DNA of 64,000 nucleotides from Monodelphis domestica (lineage: Eukaryota; Chordata; Mammalia; Didelphimorphia; Didelphidae), in the NCBI RefSeq assembly GCF_027887165.1, contig NC_077227.1, positions 75,696,305-75,760,304 on the forward strand. Reading direction: 5' to 3'. The notes beneath the pieces are model-generated. The model saw only the letters and a list, made by a program, of their open reading frames with translations. It had not been told where the DNA came from and searched no databases. The position numbers and the translations under genes are program-made. This document shows positions 47,203 through 57,539 of the stretch, piece by piece (the stretch's first letter is position 1; each line of letters starts with the position of its first letter).

Positions 47203-49411
47203 TGTGAAGATTAAATTGTAATCCCTTGATTGTAACAATGAAGGTATTTAGCTCTTCCTTTATTGGGAAGATTGAATTGTAATCCACAATCTATTTTTAG
47301 AATTTAATCTACAAAAGTGTTAACTCAGTATTTGAAGTAGATCTACCCATTTTAACTACAAAAAGGTGTTAGCTAACTACAAAAGGTGAACTAACCAAAA
47401 AAGGTGTTAAGTAACCAAAAAAAGGTATAATCTAACTAAAGAGTGGGCAGTCCTAGAAAGAAGTATGCATCTGCTGTGATTGGTAAACATGAAATTTCGG
47501 GGAGATGACACAAGAGGAAAAGATCTTTAAAAGAGGACCAGAGGTTCCGGGTAAACATGGCAGCAGTCTAGTCGCAAGACTCATCCTCTCTTCAGCACCC
47601 ACCAGTATAGACTACCTCAAAAGATCAAAAAAACCAAATTCATAAGAATGAAGGGACTCTATTATAGGGCACAGCATTGAAGGGATGTGGGATTTGAGCA
47701 TTTCCACACTATAAGGGGGTGAAAAAGCTCCCACCAAAAACACCAGCTGATCTACCCTCCCCCACCCCACCTAAGGAGCCAGAGTCAGAGTCAGAGCCAG
47801 TAAGTGCCAGAATCAATGAGTGAGCAAGGGGTACCTCTAGAATGGGAAAGGGGAACCTCTAGGTCCTTGGGAGCTGACTAAGACCACCAAAGGCCTACCC
47901 CTGAGAGCAGCTACACCTGAAACCCCAGCAAGCTGAAGAGTGCAGACTGTGGGCACTCCCAGGAAGATAGCACAGAGAAGGACAGCAAACAGCAGAAACT
48001 GTGAAAATTTGAGAGCTTGCCTCAGGCAAAATTCTTGCTCCTTAACTCCATACACAGAGAACCTTCCCATATCACTCAGATTTCTGACTAAAAAGGGAAG
48101 GATAAACCTCCACAGTGATGGCAAATTGTGCCCAAGAGCAACAACCTCCATCAACCAAAAAAAAAAAACCAACAACTCAGGGGGTTGACCTTGGAAAATT
48201 TTTACAGAGGGAAAACCCAGGCTACAGAGGAAATTCAAATAAGTGCCCCAAACCTTCCCCCCCAAAATGAAAATTGTCCACAAGCTCTGGAAGAATTTAA
48301 ATTGGAGCTTATCAAAAAGATGGAAGCCTTCTGGCAAGAAAAGTGGGAAATAGTACAAAGAGAAAATAACAGTTTAAAGGACAAGAACTCCCAAATGGAG
48401 AAACAGCTGGAAGCCACGAAAAATGGGATAGAACAAACCGAAAAGGAAAACCAGTCTTTAAAAACCAGAATTAGACGGCTGGAAGACAATGATCTTGCAA
48501 AACAGCAAGAATTAATAAAGCAAAGTCAAAAGACTGACACAATAGAAGAAAACATAAAATATCTCACTGACAAGATGACAGATCAGGAAAACAGAACAAG
48601 GAGAGACAATTTGAGAATCATTTATTGGTCTACCTGAAAAGCCAGAAATAAACAGAAACCTTGACATCATAATACAAGAAATCATCCAAGAAAACTGCCC
48701 TGATGTTCTTGAACAAGGGGGAAAAATAGACATTGAAAGAGTTCATAGAACACCCTCTACATTAAATCCTCAAAAGACAACTCTCAGGAATGTAATTGCC
48801 AAATTCCAGAGCTTTCAAGCTAAGGAGAAAATTCTACAAGAAGCCAAAAAGAGACAATTCAAATACCAAGGAGCACCAATCAGGATCACACAAGACCTGG
48901 CAGCTTCCACACTAAAGGACCACAAGGCTTGGAATACGATATTCAGAAAAGCAATCTGAGGTCTCCTGCACAAGTTCTTCCAGTCCAACTCTGAGTCAGA
49001 GAATCCTCCTTGATCTCCTCAAATTGAATCAAATATATCTTCAATTGAATTGAAAATCTCTTCTTCTGGCCTCTGGTCCTCTTTTAAAGATCTTTTTCTC
49101 TTGTGTCCCTCTCCTAAATTTCACATTTACCAATCACAGCAGATGCATACTCCTCTCCAAGACTGCCCATTCTTTAGTTAGATTATACCTTTTTTTTGGT
49201 TACTTAACACCTTTTTTGGTTAGTTCACCTTTTGTAGTTAGTTAACACCTTTTTGTAGTTAAAATGGGTAGATCTACTTCAAATACTGAGTTAACACTTT
49301 TGTAGATTAAAATCTAAAAATATATTGTGGATTACAATTCAATCTTCCCAATAAAGGAAGAGTTAAGTACCTTCATTGTTACAATCAAGGGATTACAATT
49401 TAATCTTCACA
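47203..49411. mobile_element. Inverted-LTR unit enclosing an L1 5' fragment
   Basis: The outer ends are TGTGAAGATT and its reverse complement, flanked by ATTG on both sides (47199-47202, 49412-49415). Left arm 47203-47544 is the start of an LTR in plus orientation. Right arm 48956-49411 is the start of the same LTR in minus orientation and reaches about 114 bp further inward. The middle is an L1 leader and ORF1 in plus orientation. The LTR identity rests on the complete solo copy at 49934-50735. A fossil, non-coding as a virus. Confidence 0.75.
47545..48955 (+). mobile_element. L1 5' UTR and partial ORF1 between the inverted LTR arms
   Basis: Starts 'gttccgggtaaacatggcag', an L1-type leader. 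ORF1 has an open piece at 48128-48637 with a coiled coil (KKMEAFWQEKWEIVQRENNS) and the beginning of the RRM (RTRRDNLRI). It then shifts frame and stops being L1 at the right LTR arm, in the middle of ORF1's C-terminal domain. No ORF2. Confidence 0.75.
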
Positions 49412-49754
49412 ATTGAAAAATGAATATAAAATCTTAAAGGCATTACTCTGTAAAACTAGAAGGATAAAATTCAAGATGAACCAAGGCTGGACATCAAGGA
49501 TTTTGCTTTTGATTTTTACCATTTTGGGGAAGAAAGTCAGAGAAGATACAGGGCCACTGCTCAAGGCAGGAGGATCAACCATTACTGATAACAGAGAAAA
49601 GGAAGAACTGCTTAACTGTTAGTTTTCTTGGCCATGGATTTAGATGGAAGGGTAGATCAAAAAATTAATATGTGCCAAGGGAAATATTGTATAATATACT
49701 CAATATATATAAGGACATAGTAACCAGCTCAGATGAACTACACCTTTGGGTATT

Positions 49755-49929
49755 GAAAATTAAAGAAACAAACTGCCAAATGTAACTGGTGAACCAATCA
49801 ATAGAGATGGTAGTTGTATGATACTCTGCCCACAGCCAGATTAGAGTGCTATGTTCAATTCCTGGAATTGTTCTTTAGTACAATGACAAGATGGAAAGCT
49901 TCTGGAGAAGTGCAATCAGGATGGTAAAG
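49755..49929 (+). mobile_element. L3/CR1 LINE fragment, left part
   Basis: CR1-like reverse transcriptase end region ('gagtgctatgttcaattcctgg', 'gaagtgcaatcaggatgg'). The solo LTR interrupts it; it resumes after 50740. Confidence 0.55.
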
Positions 49930-49933
49930 GTCA

Positions 49934-50735
49934 TGTGAAGATTGGATTTAACCACCTCCTAATTGTAACAATGAAGGTACTTAGGTCTTCCTTTATTGTG
50001 AAGATTAAATTGTAATTCCCTATCTATTTTTAGATTTTAATCCCCCCAAAGTGTTAACTCAGTATTTAAAGTAGATCTACCCATTTTAACCACATGGTGT
50101 GAACTAACTACAAAAAGGTGCAAACAACAACAACAAGGTGTGAACACCCATTTCATGCATTGAGTGGGCAGTCCTGGAGAGGAGCTTCTGCTGTGATTGG
50201 TAGATGTAAAAATTTAGGGGAGGTGACACAAGAGAAAAAGATCTTTAAATAGAGGAAACAGAGGCACACAAAGATGGATCAATTCGATAGATCAAGAATT
50301 AAGGAGAATCACTAGGAGAAGAGACTGGAAGACAGACACTCAGACTTAGAGTGAAGATACTTGGTTATGGAACTGGACCCCTGAAGGAGCTCATGCAGGA
50401 GACCTCAGAGTACTTTCCTTTTAGATGGTCACTATGGTGAGTGTAAAGGCTGACTTAGTTTCCTTGCCTTTCTGGAGGTGTGAACCTCCGAGAAAGGCCC
50501 ATCCTTTTGAGACTCCTTTCCCCTGGTTGAAAGCCATAACTTTCTCTCTCTCTCTCTGTCTCTCTGTCTCTCTGTCACTCTCCCCTTTTCTTACTTCCTT
50601 AATATCTTCCCTGTATTGTAAAAAAAAACTACCATAAATTCAATTTTACTTTAGTAATTCTAATTCATTTTGGGATTTAGAAATTAAATCCCTGGCGACC
50701 AACAATTATTCAAGTCCAACCAGAAAAAATTAACA
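49934..50735 (+). repeat. Solo LTR (802 bp), same family as the inverted arms
   Basis: TGTGAAGATT...TTAACA with a 4-bp duplication GTCA at 49930-49933 and 50736-50739. It contains a TATA-like 'ctttaaatagagg' near 50240 and a (TC)n run at 50541-50580. Clean TG...CA ends and no internal viral sequence. Confidence 0.85.
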
Positions 50736-50739
50736 GTCA

Positions 50740-50960
50740 GCATATCCATTATAACTGAGAATGGGTTGAAAGATGTAGGGATATTTTAACCAGGAGAAGT
50801 GAAGACTGCTAATAAGGAGAATATGGAAGGAAAGGTGTGCTGACTGGTAGTAGTTTTCAAGTTCTTTAAAGGCTGTTAGTTTTAAAAGGAATTAGACTTA
50901 ATGTTGGGTCATAGAAGACACAATAATGGACACAATTGTAAAGAGGGCAATTTAGGTTTC
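50740..50960 (+). mobile_element. L3/CR1 LINE fragment, right part
   Basis: 'accaggagaagtgaagactgc', 'ttttcaagttctttaaaggctg' and 'ggaattagactta' follow the CR1/L3 order and continue the piece left of the solo LTR. Confidence 0.55.
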
Positions 50961-51543
50961 AATCAATCAGCAAGTACTTGCATACCTACTGGGCATGAGG
51001 CAATGTTTGAGGTGCAAGGTACATAGGCTTGATCTTAACAACCAGAACTAATAACAAAAATGAGATGGGCTGCCTGGGATAGGACTAAGGAGAGGGGTCA
51101 GTGTAGCAAGTTCTCCCTCTCCAGAAGTCTTCAAGCAAAGTTTAGATTGCTATTATTGGTTATGGAGTAGCTTGGGGCACTCTATAAAGTGTCTGAGGCC
51201 AAATTTGAATCCAGGAACTCCCATCTCTATGGTGGCTCCCTACCCAGAGTCACCTAACTGCCCGCCTACACACAACCAAATACACACCTATACACACATA
51301 TTACAAATTAATTGCAAAATTATAGAAGAGGGAAGAACTTATTTAATAGTAAATCATATGATGGAAAAAAAAATTGGCAGTTTTAACCACATTCTCACAA
51401 TATGAACTAACTTACCCAAAAGTTAATGCAATCTTGAATGCAATACAAGTGAGGAGTCTCTTCTCCTTTGCTTCACAGAAGAACTTCTTGAAATTGTAGT
51501 TTGGACTTGATATATCATTCAACAAACATTTATTAAATATCCA

Positions 51544-52613
51544 TGAAAGTAATGAATGCTGGAGGGGATGTGGCAAAGTAGGAACATTAATTCATTGCTG
51601 GTGGAGTTGTGAATTGATCCAACCATTCTGGAGGGCAATTTGGAACTATGCCCAAAGGGTGATAAAAGACTGTCTGCCCTTTGATCCAGCCATAGCACTG
51701 CTGGGTTTGTACCCCAAAGAGATAATAAGGAAAAAGACTTGTACAAGAATATTCATACCTGCGCTTTTTGTGGTGGCCAAAAATTGGAAAATGAGGGGAT
51801 GCCCTTCAATTGGGGAATGGCTGAACAAATTGTGGAATATGTTGGTGATGGAATACTATTGTGCTAAAAGGAATAATAAAGTGGAGGAATTCCATGGAGA
51901 CTGGAACAACCTCCAGGAAGTGATGCAGAGCGAAAGGAACAGAACCAGGAAAACATTGTACATAGAGACTGATACACTGTGGTACAATCTAATGTAATGG
52001 ACTTCTCCATTAGTGTCAATGCAATGTCCCTGAACAATCTGCAAGGATCTAGGAGAAAAAACACTATCCACAAGCAGAGGACAAACTGTGGGAGTAAAAA
52101 CACCAAGGAAAAGCAACTGCTTGATTACAGGGGTTGAGGGGATATGACTGAGGAGAGACTCTACATGAACACTCTAATGCAAATATCAACAACATGGAAA
52201 TGGGTTCAAATCAAGAACACATGTGATACCCAGTGGAATCGCTCATCTGCTATGGGAGAGGTGGTGGGAGGGGGAGGAAAAGAAAATTATCTTTTGTCTC
52301 CAATGAATAATGTTTGGAAATGACCAAATAAAATAATGTTTAAAAAAAATAAATGTAAGGAAAAAAATAAATGGACACCCTAATGCAAATACCAACAACA
52401 TGGAACTGGGTTCAAATCAAGGACACATGTGATACCCAGTGGAATCGCTCATCTGCTATGGGAGAGGTGGTGGGAGGGGGAGGAAAAGAAAATGATCTTT
52501 GTTTCCAATGAATAATGTTTGAAAATGACCGAATAAAATAATGTTTAAGGCGGGGGGGGGGGGGGGGGGGGATAAAATAAAATACATAAAAAATAAAAAT
52601 AAATAAATAAATG
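51544..52613 (+). mobile_element. 5'-truncated L1 with duplicated 3' tail
   Basis: Carries the end of ORF2 (51614-51997, still open: [16 protein letters not shown]...) and the 3' UTR, flanked by the 9-bp target duplication AAATATCCA (51535-51543 and 52614-52622). The last 170-180 bp of the UTR are present twice (about 52162-52341 and 52369-52546), followed by a G20 run at 52552-52571 and an A-rich tail. It is close in sequence to the L1 end at 15440-15790. Confidence 0.88.
52552..52571. repeat. Homopolymer G20
   Basis: Twenty G in a row at the end of the duplicated L1 tail. The length may be unreliable in an assembly. Confidence 0.8.
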
Positions 52614-52954
52614 AAATATCCACTAAAAGCAATCCACTATGCTAGGGCAGGAGATAAAAAAAAAAAGACAGTCCCTGCCTTCAGAACCTACATCCTTCTG
52701 GAAATATGATTACATAGACATGTAAATAACAGCTAATTTGAGAAAGCACTAAGAAACTCCAGGATCTGGAAAGCCTTTGTAGGAAGTAGCTAAGATGATT
52801 AAAAATAAAATAAATAATAATTAATTTTTTAATTTTAATTTTATTTATATTTGTATATATTATAAATATATGTATATATTTAATATATAATTAAATAAAA
52901 TAATTAATTTTAATTTAAAATAATTTTAAAAATTAAAAAATAAAATAAAATACC

Positions 52955-53195
52955 TAACATTGCCAAAGTGCTGATCATATGCTAGTGACTACACTAAGCA
53001 CTTAATCTCATTTGATCCTTACAATCACCTTTGGAGATGGGTGCCAATATATTAACATTTTATAGATGAGTAAAGTGAGAGAGGGGTTAAGTAACTTGCC
53101 CAGGGTCACACACCTAAGAATTATCTGTGGCTGGATTTGAACTCTGGTTTTGCTGACTCCAGGCTTGGCACTCTATCCACTGAGCCATTTAACTA
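52955..53195 (-). mobile_element. MIR-family SINE
   Basis: Antisense: 'taacttgcccagggtcacac' and 'ggatttgaactctggttttg'. Confidence 0.65.
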
Positions 53196-53199
53196 TTTC

Positions 53200-54790
53200 A
53201 CTGGACTATGCATCCAACTAAATATTCTGAGGGGTAGCGGTGGGAAAATTATGTATCCCAGGCATAAAGGGCAGGTAAAATATAAATGGTAAAATGATGA
53301 AGATGGGATATAGTGGTTAGAGGTCAACTAGTTAACCAGTTTAACTTGTTTACTCACCACCTCCTCCCCAACCCCTTGGAATTTATTTAGTGCCTGCATT
53401 CTACAGAAACTGATTTGAGGCCAGGCATGGTGGCCCATGACTAGCCTCAAAATAAATACATAATAAAAATATCTCAAATCCCTGCTAAGTCTCTGCTTCC
53501 ACCCACCCCAATCTTAACTGGTGGGGTTGGGGGTGGGTGCTGACAGACTGCAGAGCCTGGTTAAGAGCATAGAGAGGCAGACATTGCATTCTGTAGATTT
53601 GGGGTTTATAAAGTGGTCCTAGGCCAAAAGGAATCATAAGACACATATATTCTCAATGCTTCTGTTGCTATACTTCTGGTATCTGAAAATTTTCTGAACC
53701 AAGGAATATAAATTTAAGATATTTATTTTTAATTTTTTTAATTTAAATTTTAGGCACTGATATAGAATAAATATGTTCTACATACTAATTTTGTAAAAAG
53801 AAAGATTTTGTGATCATTTATTAATATTCTATATATATTTTACTACAGACATCATATCCTTGGTTACTGGACAGTTTTTGTTGAAATATATTTAGATGAA
53901 AAACAACAGAATTCCAAATGTACAGAATAGGAAAGATCTGGCTTAACAGCATCACTGCAAAGTTTAACCCACAGAATATACCTGAGCCTGTACATTAGCT
54001 GTCTTTTAAATGTTGGAAGGATTTTTCATGTGAGAAAGACAAGAGATACACATTGCTTTGAAGGCAGAGCTAGGAACAAAAGCTGTTACCAAGAAAGCAG
54101 ATTTTAGTTGACCATAAGAATTTCTTAACAATTAGGATTATCCAAAAATTCCTAAGTAGTGACCTTCCATATCACTAATTAAGGTCAGAGGCTAAATAAT
54201 CATGGCATGGACAGGACTCACTGTGTAGGTTTCAAGTTTTTGTGGTCTATTCCATGTTGCTTTTTTTATCTGTTGACCAAAGATAATCTCACTAACAGTT
54301 ATTTCCTTGACTTATATAACATTGCCACCTGCTACATGCAGCTTTAAACCTAACTGGAAGCCAGCTCCTCTAGGGAGCCAGAAAGTGATAGTATAACTAA
54401 GAAATTATAAGTTTCCAATAGAGGTAATAGTACATTTCCTTATTTCATGGTCATATTTTGACAAATAGTGCTGGTTAAGTCAGTCTACTTCCATGCTAGC
54501 CAGGCTCTAACCACATGGGGGCTATTAGGATCTTCTTAGATCTTTGGAACTTGAAATATAGCAACAGGGTCTTACTGTCAGCCCAAGCTACTAAAGAATG
54601 CATAGGAATATAGGTGTTGGGAGCAGGGGAGGAAGACACATTAGTTGAGATAGATGCTTTTGCCACCACCAGCAAGGAGTGATGACAGTTCAGGTCTCAC
54701 AGGAAAAGTCATTGTTTACAAGGTTGTGACTGTGTTGTGAAGATAAATTCAATCAAATGGTTCTAGATTGGCTCTGGTTCCCCTGGAAGG
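53200..54790. other. Intergenic, unassigned
   Basis: No ORF, RNA gene or clear repeat. The stretch 55510-56830 further right is likewise unassigned. Confidence 0.4.
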
Positions 54791-54796
54791 TGATCC

Positions 54797-55120
54797 ATTC
54801 AATTAAACAAATATTAGTTGCATATTGTTTAAGGTAGAGGCTAGGGATACAAAGACAGAAGTGTAAAATATCCTGCCCTCAAGGAACGTATATTCTATGA
54901 GGGGAGACATACATATAGTTATATAAAAAAATCAATACAAGGTAATTTGTGGGGGAAAGGCAGCCATTGATACATCAGGAAAGGCTTCAAACAGAAAATC
55001 ACATTCGAAATGAGTTTGTTGGAAACTAAGGATTCTGAGAGATGAGTAGGAGGCATTCCAAGCATGGGAGGCAACCTAGTACAAAGTCACGGAGTTGAGA
55101 TGTAATGAATAGGTGTTTAT
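54797..55120. repeat. Old interspersed repeat, same unnamed family
   Basis: 'ggctagggatacaaagacag', 'ctgccctcaaggaacgtata' and 'gcattccaagcatgggaggc' in the order shared with the copy at 43560. Confidence 0.45.
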
Positions 55121-55149
55121 TGTTTTTTGAGTTGAATGGAATTAAAAGG

Positions 55150-55335
55150 AAGACAACAGTATTGGAATGAGCCTTGGATTTGTAGTCAAAAGACCTGGGT
55201 CAGAACCTGAACTCTGCTACTTACATTTGTGACCTTAGGCAAGTGAATGAAATTTTTCTGTTCACCATTTCTCCATCTGTAAAATGATGGTAATATCAAA
55301 GGTCCCTTCTAACTAAATCCTATGATCCAATCCTC
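55150..55335 (+). mobile_element. MIR-family SINE
   Basis: 'agacctgggtcagaacctga', 'tctccatctgtaaaatgatgg' and 'ccttctaactaaatcctatg'. Confidence 0.65.
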
Positions 55336-56839
55336 TTGGCTTATTAAAAAGACCTCACATTCAAAGGCAGTGTCCAAAGTGGAAAGGTAGCAAACCTCAA
55401 AGCTCGGAAGTCCAGAATCCAAGCACTCACTGGGTATATGCTAGCTATGTCACTCTGAAAAGGCACCTAACCTCTCAATGATCTAGGAAGCTAAGACTAT
55501 AAAGTGCCACTTTGCACTGGTGCAGAGATCAATTTGCATTGATCACCATTCATTTTCTGAAATTAAGGATCCAGTGGCTATCACTGAATAATGTTCTTAA
55601 CCAGTAGTTATTTGTCCCTCTCCTGAATTCCTATAGCAGTCAACATCTTTAACTGCAATTTGCCATTGTGCCATATAGCTATGTATCTACATGTCTCTTT
55701 CTCTCTTACTAGATGGCCTTATTCATCTTCCCTAATATCGAAAACAATAACTTACACATTCTAAGCATTCAATTCAATGTTAGCAAGATAGGGAATGAGA
55801 GGGAGCTGACCTAGGCTAAGGATAATCTCTTCTTGTTCAATAATGTTCTAAAATGTCCCATATCAACACCGCTCTCAAAAGTTATATTTAACTTTTGACT
55901 CATTTAAGTTAAAAGAAAAAATACTGTCACTGGCCAAGGCTCCTTCCTAAGAAGAGGGAGTAAATGGGCACTTCCCATTTGGCTAAATGTGGTGTCAGAT
56001 TCTCAACATTTCTCATCCAGTCTGTACTTCTACAGACCTTCCTCAAAACTTCTTCCTTCTTTCCTTTTATTAACCAAAGGAAAGGAAGTGTAGAGAGAGA
56101 CAGATGAGAGATATGGATATAATTGCTCATGTTAGGGGAAAATGAAAAAGCAGACCGGATATAGAGAACCGATCCTTTCTGGGAAAGACTGTATATCTAT
56201 TAGTCTGGGAGTCTTTATTTGTGTCCCTCTCTCAGATTAGCTGGTTCTTCCCAGAATATTCATTTTAAGGAGGCCCTGGCCAGTCCTATCTTCTTTTCTT
56301 TCCAGGCTACCCTCCAGATGCTTGTACATGAGTGTTCCTATACCAAAAAAATTCAAAATCAAGTCCCTATCCTATCCCTACAAATTCCTGATTTTGGAGA
56401 ATACTACACTAAATTTGGGAGAGAAGGTTCTAATCTTTCAGTCCTCTACCTTCTGGTTATTCTTTCCTCTCTCTCTTTTCTGAACATTTATCCTCCTTCC
56501 TCAGAAGACTGGACCAATCTTACACCACTAAGTTCGACAGGCACATATTTCCCCAAAACAGATGAACACTATCAGTTGATACTACTCTCTTAATAGCAAA
56601 GGTACAATGACTGAGGCTACAATTCACTAAGAAGCAAATCTGTAAGACCAACTTGGCCTTTAGGGATGGGCAGGCAGATACAGAGGAGTGACATTGGAAA
56701 AATAACAACAGTTAATATTTGCATACTCTTTTGCCTAAATACATAATACATTCTACCTTCATGCCTTTGCATGGAGGTGGAATTGTGTATAAAATCTGTT
56801 TAATGTTTTAGCACTCTAGCCTTAAGTCTACTTACCTTA

Positions 56840-56965
56840 CTGAGTTATACTACCATCCCTGCCTCAAATGCACTCTTCATTGAATCCCTACCTTTTTTTT
56901 CAAAGATTGGCCCAAATGCCACCTCCTATAAGCCTTTCCTGATCTCCTGGGTGGGAATACCCCAT
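56840..56965 (+). mobile_element. L2 fragment
   Basis: 'ggcccaaatgccacctcctat' followed by 'aagcctttcctgatctcctgg'. Confidence 0.45.
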
Positions 56966-57032
56966 CTCCTGAAATTAATTTATAGAGGAATTTTTATCTG
57001 ACATCACCAGTAAGCACTGATTAATCACATAA

Positions 57033-57241
57033 GAGGCGGCTAGGTGGCTCAATGAATAGAGTGCTGGGTCTGTAGTCAGAAGATTTAAATTCAAATTCAG
57101 CCTTAAACGTCCACTAGCTGTGTAACTCAGAAATTTATTTCACCTGTTTGCCTTTTTCCACTGGAGAAGTAACTGTCAAGCCACTCCAGTCTCCTTGCCA
57201 AGAAAACCCTCTTAGGGTCACAGCGTTGGGCACGACAGAAC
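57033..57241 (+). mobile_element. Marsupial tRNA-derived SINE with RTE-type tail
   Basis: 'aggcggctaggtggctcaat' start, 'ccttgccaagaaaaccctct' middle and 'gttgggcacgacagaa' end. It lies about 0.3 kb upstream of the SLC25A28 island. Confidence 0.75.
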
Positions 57242-57539
57242 CACATGCTAAGCATGTCAGATATAAATTAAGCCCAACACGTGGTCCCTGCCTTCAATCT
57301 AAGAGACCACGTGCAAGAACCCCATCCACACCAAATCTATGCAAGGGAATGGAAGATTATCTCCAGGTCCTAGCTCTCCTGGAATCTGAAAAGGCCTTTT
57401 GCAAAGAAAGCGGGATCTTAGCTGAGTCTCGGATAGGGGATCCAGCAGTTGCCCGGCTTGGACTGTAAGCAACTTGAATACAGGTTCAATTTTGCTTCCA
57501 TACCCCAATACCCCGCACACAGTAGGCGCTTATTCAATG

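Noticed and set aside
47203-49411. Reading the inverted arms as a DNA transposon with long terminal inverted repeats
   Set aside because: The same sequence occurs at 49934 as part of a complete TG...CA LTR with its own 4-bp duplication, so the arms are better explained as LTR pieces.
53427-53450. 7SL/Alu-like start ('ggccaggcatggtggcccat')
   Set aside because: Similarity ends after about 22 bases; no 7SL continuation or A-tail.
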